Of a DNA stretch of 26,357 bases, positions 1-5,435 are shown piece by piece (positions within the stretch are counted from its first letter, which is position 1; every line of letters begins with the position of its first letter). The notes under the pieces were generated by a model. It saw nothing but the letters and a program-made list of their open reading frames with translations. It made no database searches and was not told the origin of the DNA. Made by a program: the position numbers and the translations under genes. The stretch is taken from positions 1 through 26,357 of IMG/VR virus record IMGVR_UViG_3300034375_001979; one strand, given 5' to 3'. Source of the DNA: a virus.

Positions 1-12
1 AATAACCCCTTT

Positions 13-30
13 ATTTTTTTCTAAAAAAAT
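13..30. repeat. A/T-only inverted repeat in the leader
   Basis: ATTTTTTT (13-20) and AAAAAAAT (23-30) form a perfect 8-base inverted repeat around CT. It abuts the hairpin at 28-48. Phased A-tracts like this can bend DNA or give the U-run of a terminator. I see no gene in 1-150; this leader holds the palindrome, two hairpins and a TATAAT-like box (77-82) without a good -35 partner. Confidence 0.5.
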
Positions 31-48
31 CCTCGCTTCGCTCGGATT
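20..48 (-). terminator. Possible leftward rho-independent terminator
   Basis: AATCC (28-32) pairs with GGATT (44-48) around an 11-base loop whose centre can form a GC-TTC-GC mini-hairpin. Read on the minus strand the stem is followed directly by a run of T (from 30 down to 23), the usual form of an intrinsic terminator. No leftward gene lies immediately to its right, so it may stop antisense transcription, or have another role. Confidence 0.35.
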
Positions 49-54
49 AATAAT

Positions 55-73
55 GTATTCGCTTCGCTCATAC
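55..73. repeat. Second leader hairpin with the same loop sequence
   Basis: GTAT (55-58) pairs with ATAC (70-73) around the loop TCGCTTCGCTC, identical to the loop at 33-43 of the neighbouring hairpin although the stems differ. Changed stems that both still pair around a conserved loop suggest that structure is kept. Confidence 0.45.
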
Positions 74-150
74 TATTATAATTAAAACCCAAAACCTAAT
101 GGTCGGTCATACTAGGGCATTTTAAATTTATTTATTTACTAGGAGATATT

Positions 151-345
151 ATGTTTGTTAATCCAAAACTAAAAGAACTATCTACTGATGAACTACAGTT
201 AATGTATTGTTATTATTTCTTTAAACAATACAATCGTTATCCTAAAGCTGATGAATATGGTCATACATCTACTAAACCTAGACGAGATATTTTACTAAGT
301 CAATGTAATTATTTATCAAACCTAACTAACAACGGAGTCTTATAA
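151..345 (+). CDS. Small early-type protein, unknown
   Basis: 64 codons, starting 6 bases after a clear AGGAGA ribosome-binding site (141-146). The protein is rich in Tyr and charged residues, with no signal peptide or membrane segment. I do not recognise a family. It is the first of five closely packed tiny genes, the layout of phage early regions that encode host-takeover proteins; that role is inferred from position only. Confidence 0.75.
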   Translation: MFVNPKLKELSTDELQLMYCYYFFKQYNRYPKADEYGHTSTKPRRDILLSQCNYLSNLTNNGVL

Positions 346-346
346 C

Positions 347-556
347 ATGCCTATTCAATTTACTGACAAAGAATTTACAAACCTAAATGTCTGGATTACT
401 AGGGTGTCTCAATCATACCATAACCTCAGTCCAGAATCTAAACTAGCATTTGACGAAATCTTTGATTTATTATATGATAAACATAAAGAAAACGAACAGA
501 CTAAACTAAAAAAAGTCTTCCAAACAACGTTAAAAGATTTAGGAGATTGTGTATGA
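347..556 (+). CDS. Small early-type protein, unknown
   Basis: 69 codons, one base after the preceding stop, with GGAG (334-337) upstream. Predicted to be helical and soluble; the C-terminal half (KHKENEQTKLKKVF) is strongly charged. No family recognised. Its TGA overlaps the ATG of the next gene (ATGA), indicating translational coupling. The reverse-strand reading over the same bases has no ribosome-binding site and looks like a shadow. Confidence 0.7.
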   Translation: MPIQFTDKEFTNLNVWITRVSQSYHNLSPESKLAFDEIFDLLYDKHKENEQTKLKKVFQTTLKDLGDCV

Positions 557-723
557 AATTTAAAGTCAAAGCTAGTGAACTTATAAACTACGAATGTAAT
601 GTAGAAGCTGAGTCTTACCAACATGCTAAAGAAGTATTTTATAAAACTTTATCAGAAGATATACATAATGAATGTATTAGTGGGGGTTCTTTTGATATTA
701 ATACTGTGGAAAAACTATCATGA
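553..723 (+). CDS. Small protein, unknown; resembles the gene at 1711
   Basis: 56 codons from the ATG that overlaps the previous stop, with AGGAG at 541-545. The pattern is a short beta strand (MKFKVKAS), a second strand (ECNVEAES) and a helix (QHAKEVFYKTL). The protein at 1711-1893 has the same order (FEFEVIE, KFTIDAT, NKAIKLFQEY), so the two may be distant paralogues. Function unknown. Confidence 0.65.
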   Translation: MKFKVKASELINYECNVEAESYQHAKEVFYKTLSEDIHNECISGGSFDINTVEKLS

Positions 724-884
724 GTCACGAAGGAAATGATGCAATACTAGAAAGTTATTGGGAAATGTATTATCATATTTATATTGAAGCTGGTTACTCT
801 CATAATGTAGCTAGTCTATTAGCTAGTAAATATGCACGTAAAAAGTTTGACAACGGACCACATGGAGATCACGAAAATGACTGA
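720..884 (+). CDS. Small protein, unknown
   Basis: 54 codons, ATG overlapping the previous TGA (ATGA at 720-723). The ribosome-binding site is weak (GGAAAA), so translation probably depends on coupling. The protein is acidic in its first half, with aromatic clusters (YWEMYYHIY) and a His/Asp-rich tail. No family recognised. Support comes from tight packing and from codon use like its neighbours. Confidence 0.55.
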   Translation: MSHEGNDAILESYWEMYYHIYIEAGYSHNVASLLASKYARKKFDNGPHGDHEND

Positions 885-999
885 ACGTTTAGATCAAGAA
901 CAAGAACAAATTATGGAAGATTATTTATATCGTAAGTTAATAGGTCAACAAGAGTATGACTTAGAACAATCTGAAAAAGGAGATGTAGATATTACCTAG
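877..999 (+). CDS. Very small acidic protein, unknown
   Basis: 40 codons, overlapping the previous gene by 8 bases, with GGAG at 864-867. Very rich in Glu, Gln and Asp (ERLDQEQEQIMEDY), so probably one helix. The stop codon lies inside the first helix of the structured region that follows (CCTAGA at 995-1000). It could be a chance reading frame, but the spacing fits the operon. Confidence 0.5.
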   Translation: MTERLDQEQEQIMEDYLYRKLIGQQEYDLEQSEKGDVDIT

Positions 1000-1240
1000 A
1001 CTAACTGATGGTGAATCTTTGAAAGAATCTAGGTGATTAGGTGTGGTTAATACCTTGCTGCTACCGCCATTGCAGCTAAAATTAACCAAGATAGCAGTAG
1101 ACTGCTAACGGGGTAATAATGGCAGTGATACCCAGAACAACACATCCTGCTCAGTCTATGTATATCCAACTGCTCACATTATGTGCAAGGATAGTTAGGT
1201 TAAATTAGCAGTTACTACCCTAACCATAGGCTTTTCTTTT
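991..1240 (+). ncRNA. Candidate structured RNA in a gene-free stretch
   Basis: The 280 bases between the coding genes are visibly richer in G and C than their surroundings and hold a chain of stems: 991-1000/1028-1037; GGTTAAT 1045-1051/ATTAACC 1081-1087 with inner GCTGC 1057-1061/GCAGC 1072-1076; TAGCAG 1092-1097/CTGCTA 1102-1107; GGGTA 1111-1115/TACCC 1129-1133; TATCC 1163-1167/GGATA 1189-1193; GTTAGG 1194-1199/CCTAAC 1219-1224. Loop GCCATT (1066-1071) complements loop AATGGC (1118-1123), and loop AACTGCT (1168-1174) complements loop AGCAGTT (1207-1213), giving two possible kissing contacts. The T-rich stretch 1231-1240 could be a terminator tail. I cannot assign a known RNA class. It may be a free small RNA or the leader of the nuclease gene at 1280. 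Confidence 0.5.
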
Positions 1241-1279
1241 ATTTATTGTTATTAATCATCATGATAAGGAGAATCTTTA

Positions 1280-1714
1280 ATGAATACTTTTAATACTGAT
1301 TTAAATCGTGGTTTAAAAGTAGAAAAAGAAGTACTTAAAATTGCACGTAAAAAATATAAATGTGCAACTTTAATTGATGCTTACAAAGGTTATGATTTAT
1401 GGATACCAGAGATTCATAAATCTTTTGAAATTAAATATGATCCTATGAGTCATGAAACAAATAACTTTGTAATTGAAATAGAAATGTTTAATAAACCTTC
1501 AGCATTACTTACTACAACAGCAGACTACTGGATTCTTTGTGATAATGTAATTAAAATTATAATAAAACCTATTGATATTATTCGTTGTATCTTTTTAAAT
1601 AAATTACAATATCGAGAATTTATAGGACAAGGAGATACTACTTCTAAGAAAGCATTTCTTGTAAATAAAAATGAATTGTTTAGATTTGGTAAACCTTTAG
1701 GAGAGAGCTTATGA
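1280..1714 (+). CDS. PD-(D/E)XK-like nuclease domain protein
   Basis: 144 codons with a strong AAGGAGA site (1265-1271). Residues 30-54 contain a catalytic-looking pattern: Asp39 in a short strand (GYDLWIP), then Glu50-Ile-Lys52 (SFEIKYD), i.e. the D...ExK signature of the PD-(D/E)XK nuclease fold, preceded by a helix with Glu15 and Glu17. The length suits a single-domain enzyme such as a resolvase-like or DNA-degrading nuclease. Phages use such enzymes for host DNA breakdown or replication intermediates. Substrate unknown. It sits between the candidate RNA and the antirestriction gene and overlaps the next gene by 4 bases. Confidence 0.6.
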   Translation: MNTFNTDLNRGLKVEKEVLKIARKKYKCATLIDAYKGYDLWIPEIHKSFEIKYDPMSHETNNFVIEIEMFNKPSALLTTTADYWILCDNVIKIIIKPIDIIRCIFLNKLQYREFIGQGDTTSKKAFLVNKNELFRFGKPLGESL

Positions 1715-1893
1715 AACAATTTGAGTTTGAAGTTATAGAAGAACAAGTATGGAAATTTACTATTGATGCTACATGTCAAAATAAAGCTATTAAATTATTT
1801 CAAGAATATGCTACAGAGTATATGACTGATACTAATTTAGAAGATACTAATTGTAATTATGATGTAAAAGAACTCTCAAGAGAGGAATATTAA
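1711..1893 (+). CDS. Small protein, unknown; resembles the gene at 553
   Basis: 60 codons, ATGA overlap with the nuclease gene, preceded by AGGAGAG (1699-1705). Predicted strand-strand-helix, the same order as the protein at 553-723, with an acidic tail. Soluble, function unknown. Many phages keep small families of such proteins in the early region. Confidence 0.65.
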   Translation: MKQFEFEVIEEQVWKFTIDATCQNKAIKLFQEYATEYMTDTNLEDTNCNYDVKELSREEY

Positions 1894-1894
1894 C

Positions 1895-2107
1895 ATGTAT
1901 GAAATACAAACATATACCCTTTGCGAAGGGTGGAAAAATGTTTGGACGTGTGAAGGAGTACCTGAGACATTTGAAACTTTCAGCGATGCTCTTGACTGTC
2001 TTGACTCATTCCTTGATGAATATCTTGAGGACTTTTATAATGATTTTGTGCCTGACGTACCTGACAGGGAAAACTATCGAATTAAATTTGTAGGAGAGAA
2101 TTTATGA
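1895..2107 (+). CDS. Small conserved-looking phage protein, unknown
   Basis: 70 codons starting one base after the previous stop, with GAGAGGA upstream. The opening (YEIQTYTLCEGWKNVWT) followed by a very acidic helical tail resembles a small family that recurs in environmental phage genomes; I know of no function for it. Its codons use more C and G than the flanking small genes. The overlapping frame beginning at 1899 is a shadow. It overlaps ardC by 4 bases. Confidence 0.65.
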   Translation: MYEIQTYTLCEGWKNVWTCEGVPETFETFSDALDCLDSFLDEYLEDFYNDFVPDVPDRENYRIKFVGENL

Positions 2108-2961
2108 ACTCAGCAGAAGTAGCAAAACAAGTAACACAAAAGATATTAGAAGAACTACGTAGTAATCCAGGTAAATGGATTAAGTCATGGGAAACTACAC
2201 GACCACGTAATCTTATTACTGGTCATGAGTACTCAGGATTTAATTGGATGTGGCTTAACATGAACACAGATGAGAAGCATGGTATGTCTCCTTATTGGAT
2301 GACATACAATCAAGCCAAACAAATAACAGGACTAGACAAACCTATTAAGAAAGGTGCTAAGTCTGTTCCTATTATCTTTTATAAACCAATGTCTAAAGTA
2401 GATGAACAAGGTAAAGAACATTGGTGGAAAATGGTTAGATCATACAACGTATTCAATCGTGATAACGTTGAGGGTATGTCACCATTACCTGAACCAGAAG
2501 AAGTAAAGTTTCGTAAAGATAATTGCGACACAGTTATTAAACGCACTGGTGCAGAACTTCAAGTAGGTTATGACAAAGCTTGTTACATACCTAGTATGGA
2601 TTTAATACAAGTACCAAAAATTACAAAGTTTAAAACTGCAGAAGATTATTATGCAACTACGTTTCATGAACTTACACATTGGACAGGACATAAGAAACGC
2701 CTTAATAGAGATTTAAACAATAGGTTCGGAGACAAAGCTTATGCTTTTGAAGAACTTGTAGCAGAACTAGGTGCTGCTATGTTATGTAATGCCAATGGTG
2801 TTGAAGGTAAACTACAACACACAGAGTACATTAACTCTTGGTTAGAAGTACTTGAAAAAGATACTAAAAATATTATGAAAGCTAGTGCCTTAGCACAAAA
2901 AGCTTTCGACTTTATAATGGGAACTAAACCTTTTATAGAAAAAGAACTTGACAAGGTTTAA
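2104..2961 (+). CDS. ardC: ArdC-like antirestriction protein (zincin metallopeptidase)
   Basis: 285 codons. The N-terminal part (about 1-130) matches the ArdC N-terminal domain (DUF1738 type): helix, then W-x-K-x-W and a 'SGFNWMWLN' stretch, typical of proteins that bind single-stranded DNA. The C-terminal part is a zincin-like metallopeptidase with HELTH (His188-Glu189, His192) and a downstream acidic helix (FEELVAELGAAML, 215-227) that would give the third zinc ligand. Known ArdC proteins are made early after DNA entry and shield incoming DNA from type I and II restriction. Position in the early block fits. An AGGAGAG ribosome-binding site lies at 2092-2098, and the start overlaps the previous stop. 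Confidence 0.88.
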   Translation: MNSAEVAKQVTQKILEELRSNPGKWIKSWETTRPRNLITGHEYSGFNWMWLNMNTDEKHGMSPYWMTYNQAKQITGLDKPIKKGAKSVPIIFYKPMSKVDEQGKEHWWKMVRSYNVFNRDNVEGMSPLPEPEEVKFRKDNCDTVIKRTGAELQVGYDKACYIPSMDLIQVPKITKFKTAEDYYATTFHELTHWTGHKKRLNRDLNNRFGDKAYAFEELVAELGAAMLCNANGVEGKLQHTEYINSWLEVLEKDTKNIMKASALAQKAFDFIMGTKPFIEKELDKV

Positions 2962-2976
2962 AATCTATGTTACTAT
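2948..2976 (+). promoter_or_regulatory. Possible sigma70 promoter for the zinc-finger gene
   Basis: A perfect -35 box TTGACA (2948-2953) lies 17 bases before TACTAT (2971-2976), a 4-of-6 match to the -10 box. Transcription would start about 20-25 bases before the gene at 3007, which has a terminator-like hairpin at its end, so this could be a one-gene transcript. The -35 lies in the ardC 3' end and may be chance. Confidence 0.35.
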
Positions 2977-3006
2977 AACAATACATCAATACGAAAAGGA
3001 AAACTT

Positions 3007-3195
3007 ATGAGATGTATTGCTTGTGATAGACAACTATCAGATTTTGAATCGACTAGGAAGTCTGCTACTACTGGTGAATATGTAGACCTATGTAATACTT
3101 GTTTTCAAAGTATACAAAGAGAATTAAATGCAGATGAACGTGAAGATTTAAGAGGTGATGTTGATGAGTTTGATGAAGTAGAGGAAGGGGAGTAA
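3007..3195 (+). CDS. Small four-cysteine zinc-binding protein
   Basis: 62 codons with AAAGGAAAA upstream (2995-3003). Two CxxC knuckles (CIAC at residues 3-6, CNTC at 29-32) are separated by a short polar stretch, the layout of a treble-clef or zinc-ribbon finger. The tail from about residue 40 is almost entirely acidic. Similar small zinc-finger proteins are common in phages, often as regulators or adaptors, but the role is unknown. The stop codon lies in the loop of the hairpin at 3183-3205, and the pqqA-like gene runs toward it on the other strand. Confidence 0.75.
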   Translation: MRCIACDRQLSDFESTRKSATTGEYVDLCNTCFQSIQRELNADEREDLRGDVDEFDEVEEGE

Positions 3196-3205
3196 TCCCC
3201 TTTCC
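3183..3205. terminator. Shared hairpin terminator between convergent genes
   Basis: GGAAGGGGA (3183-3191) pairs with TCCCCTTTCC (3196-3205), one bulged base, around the loop GTAA that contains the upstream gene's stop codon. It is the most G/C-rich stem in the neighbourhood. The plus side is followed by a T-rich stretch (TTATTTGTT), so it could work as an intrinsic terminator for the rightward gene. It begins right after the stop of the leftward pqqA-like gene, so it may protect or end both transcripts. Confidence 0.65.
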
Positions 3206-3277
3206 TTATTTGTTCATTACGTACATTGTAACTTCAAAACCAAAACGCATTTCAGTAGCTGATGGAGTTGTCCACAT
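3206..3277 (-). CDS. pqqA: PqqA-like pyrroloquinoline quinone precursor peptide
   Basis: A 23-residue reading frame on the minus strand. The peptide begins MWTTPSATEM and its second half contains RFGFEVTMY, which matches the conserved core of bacterial PqqA. Glu15 and Tyr19 sit at exactly the positions that PqqE crosslinks in classical 23-24 residue PqqA peptides to make the cofactor PQQ. AAAGGAA (3286-3292, minus strand) is a good ribosome-binding site 8 bases from the ATG, and an extended -10 promoter lies further upstream. It points against all neighbouring replication genes and ends at a hairpin. No pqqB, C, D or E is present, so the peptide would need host enzymes; it may raise the supply of precursor during infection. 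Family assignment is from sequence; the phage role is inference. Confidence 0.88.
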   Translation of the reverse strand: MWTTPSATEMRFGFEVTMYVMNK

Positions 3278-3330
3278 AGTATAGTTCCTTTCGTTTAGAT
3301 TAATAAAATAAATTTTCATTCTATATGTAT

Positions 3331-3339
3331 ATTATATCA
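3331..3339 (-). promoter_or_regulatory. Extended -10 promoter for the pqqA-like gene
   Basis: On the minus strand the bases read TG-A-TATAAT: a perfect -10 hexamer with the upstream TG of an extended -10 promoter, which can work without a strong -35 box. None is seen. Transcription would begin near 3324, giving a leader of about 45 bases before the ATG at 3277. The stretch 3278-3392 otherwise holds only the ribosome-binding sites of the two flanking genes and very AT-rich DNA that may also carry a rightward promoter for the replication genes. Confidence 0.6.
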
Positions 3340-3392
3340 TACTTATTAACATTTGTATTGTGTTTTTGTATGAATTAAAACTAAGGAGAATC

Positions 3393-4082
3393 ATGAGTCA
3401 GTTTCTAGGACATAACCCTTGCCCTAAGTGTGGCAGTAAAGATAACCTAGCAGAGTATACTAACAATTACTATTGCTTTGGTTGCGGTTATAATAAAATT
3501 AAAAATGATCTTAATTCCCTACGTCAACGTTTCAATAATAAACCTATAATTAAAGAGTTTGAAATGATTACTACCATCAAAGATATTCCACAAAAAGCTA
3601 TGAAATGGTTGCTAAAATACGACATCTCCAGCGAAGATGCAATAAAATACAAAATGGAATGGTCTCCATTACATAAAGTTTTAGTACTTATTCGTAGTAG
3701 AAACTACTGGCAAGGACGTAACTTTTCTGATGGAGCTAAATACAAATCACAAGGACAAAAACCTATTATAGTTTATGGCAAAGGAGATAAGATTGTACTT
3801 GTTGAAGATGTACTCTCTGCAATTAAAGTTGCTCGACTACGTTACGAAGGCTACTGTGCTATCCCTTTATTAGGATCAACAGTTTCTACTGAGTTAGAAC
3901 AAAAGTTGACAGCTTCAAAAAAACCTGTTACAATATGGTTAGATCGTGATAAAGCTAAACAAGCAATTAAGATTAAGAATAATTTAAAAGCAAAAAGCAT
4001 CGCTGCGAGTGTAGTTATAACTGCAGCAGATCCAAAAGAATATAGTAAAGGAGAGATTTTAAAATGGTTGAAAAACAAATAG
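3393..4082 (+). CDS. DNA primase (zinc ribbon plus TOPRIM), T7 gp4 N-half type
   Basis: 229 codons from the ATG with AAGGAGA 5-6 bases upstream; the frame is open 33 bases earlier but without such a site. Cys10, Cys13, Cys28 and Cys31 form the zinc ribbon that recognises the priming site. The TOPRIM fold follows, with Glu138 (VLVEDVLSAI) and the acidic pair Asp184/Asp186 (IWLDRDKA) that bind Mg2+ for primer synthesis. This corresponds to the N-terminal half of T7 gp4, whose helicase half is here the separate next gene, overlapping by 19 bases in another frame. The two products presumably act together at the fork. Confidence 0.9.
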   Translation: MSQFLGHNPCPKCGSKDNLAEYTNNYYCFGCGYNKIKNDLNSLRQRFNNKPIIKEFEMITTIKDIPQKAMKWLLKYDISSEDAIKYKMEWSPLHKVLVLIRSRNYWQGRNFSDGAKYKSQGQKPIIVYGKGDKIVLVEDVLSAIKVARLRYEGYCAIPLLGSTVSTELEQKLTASKKPVTIWLDRDKAKQAIKIKNNLKAKSIAASVVITAADPKEYSKGEILKWLKNK

Positions 4083-5305
4083 CTAAACTTTTTTGTGAAG
4101 ACAAAGAGTTATATAGTAATTATTATAAGTATCTTAATTTAGAATTTATTAAAACTAATTATACTAACTTATATAAATTATTTATTAGTATTGATAGTTA
4201 CTATAATAAATATAATACTAATAGTATTACAAAAGAACAATTAGAAATTAGTTATAATAATAATTATTTATTACAATCATCAGAACGACAAGAACTTAAA
4301 GACCTTATTGATGAAGTATTTTATTACAACACAGAAGAAATTACAGAACCTCTTATCGAACTACTACGTACACACAAGACACGCTGTCTTGCAGGTAGTC
4401 TAGCTAAAATAGCACTAGACGTAGAGGACGGCAATACAGAAATACAAAAGTTATTCGACAAATTCTTAGAGTTTGAACAAGACGATATAGAAGATGATAA
4501 ACCAGAAGCAATTACTACTGATCTTGCTGACTTGTACCAATCACAAGTAGCAGAGTCTGGACTACGTTGGAGATTAAATTGGCTTAACAAATCAATGGGT
4601 TCACTACGTCAAGGAGACTTTGGATTTATCTTTGCTAGACCTGAAACTGGTAAAACTACCTTCTTAGCTAGTGAAATTACTAACATGGTAGCTCAAACTG
4701 ACAAAGATATTATATGGTTTAACAACGAAGAGCAAGGTAAGAAAGTAGCTATCCGTTGTTACCAAGCTTTACTCGGATTAGAAACACAACAATTGTTTAG
4801 TAATATACCACACTATGCAAAACAATACATGGACATTACAGAAGGACGCATTAAAATCTTTGACTTTAATGACTCATCAAATGCTAAACGTATTGAAGCT
4901 GTATTAAAACAATACAATCCCGGTCTTATTATATTTGACCAGATAGATAAGATTAAAGGATTCAAAGCAGATCGTAATGACTTAGAACTTAAAGCTATCT
5001 ACCAATGGGCAAGAGAACTTTCTAAACAATATGGACCTGTTATTGCTGTTAGTCAAGCAGGTGGTGAAGCAGAGGGTAAACTCTGGTTAACTATGGATAT
5101 GGTAGACAGTAGTAAAACAGCTAAACAAGGAGAAGCTGATTGGATATTAGGTATTGGTAAAGAACAAGACAACACATCTCGTAGACGTTACCTTAACATT
5201 AGTAAAAATAAACTACTAGGTGATACAGATTCGTTGCCTGATTTACGACATGGGCAAACACAAGTCATCATTCAACCAGAGGTAGCTCGATATGCAGAAA
5301 TATGA
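4064..5305 (+). CDS. Replicative DNA helicase, DnaB/T7 gp4 C-half type
   Basis: 413 codons with AAAGGAGAG upstream (4049-4057). A RecA-like ATPase core occupies about 165-400: P-loop ARPETGKT (191-198) with Ala in place of the usual first Gly, Walker B LIIFDQ (about 288-293) and a late VIAVSQ motif. This is the hexameric helicase of phage forks. The first 140 residues are a helical extension unlike a zinc or TOPRIM domain; the first 80 codons are much richer in A and T (Asn, Tyr, Ile, Lys) than the rest, which may mark a separately acquired or fast-changing domain. Probably recruits the separate primase encoded just upstream. Confidence 0.9.
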   Translation: MVEKQIAKLFCEDKELYSNYYKYLNLEFIKTNYTNLYKLFISIDSYYNKYNTNSITKEQLEISYNNNYLLQSSERQELKDLIDEVFYYNTEEITEPLIELLRTHKTRCLAGSLAKIALDVEDGNTEIQKLFDKFLEFEQDDIEDDKPEAITTDLADLYQSQVAESGLRWRLNWLNKSMGSLRQGDFGFIFARPETGKTTFLASEITNMVAQTDKDIIWFNNEEQGKKVAIRCYQALLGLETQQLFSNIPHYAKQYMDITEGRIKIFDFNDSSNAKRIEAVLKQYNPGLIIFDQIDKIKGFKADRNDLELKAIYQWARELSKQYGPVIAVSQAGGEAEGKLWLTMDMVDSSKTAKQGEADWILGIGKEQDNTSRRRYLNISKNKLLGDTDSLPDLRHGQTQVIIQPEVARYAEI

Positions 5306-5435
5306 TAAAGCTAAAAAAGTTTGCAATAAGTGTGGACAATCTGCAAAAGTATGGTATAATAATAAGTGGTGGTGTACAGCAGGAAGCCATCCAGGTGAGT
5401 TTAATATAATAGGATTATGTAAGGAGAAAAAATGA
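5292..5435 (+). CDS. Tiny zinc-finger protein between helicase and polymerase
   Basis: 47 codons, overlapping the helicase 3' end by 14 bases and sharing ATGA with the polymerase start. Cys11 and Cys14 (CNKC) followed by Cys28, His33 and Cys43 could bind zinc; the centre is aromatic (VWYNNKWWC). Codons match the neighbours. The tight overlaps at both ends argue for a true gene. Function unknown; similar small zinc proteins often lie in phage replication operons. Confidence 0.6.
   Translation: MQKYDKAKKVCNKCGQSAKVWYNNKWWCTAGSHPGEFNIIGLCKEKK

Noticed and set aside
1001-1035. CTGATG...GAAA resembling a hammerhead ribozyme core
   Set aside because: The base after CTGATG is wrong and the required stem II does not form.
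1092-1133. AGACTGCTAACGGGG resembling a group I intron core segment
   Set aside because: No partner P7 strand or other core elements, and no interrupted gene at this place.
1051-1149. Minus-strand 32-codon frame with a hydrophobic C-terminal half, starting near 1149
   Set aside because: No ribosome-binding site at proper distance and atypical codons; antisense to the proposed stems. Kept only as an alternative if the RNA hypothesis fails.
1119-1208. Short plus-strand frame (29 codons) starting ATG after GGGG within the RNA candidate
   Set aside because: Codons (CTG, CTC, CCC, AGG) are unlike the phage genes and the peptide matches nothing; the base-pairing explains the composition better.
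5335-5360. TGGACA-16-TATAAT promoter-like sequence
   Set aside because: It lies inside the small zinc-finger gene, where the bases encode Trp-Tyr-Asn-Asn; no operon break is seen.
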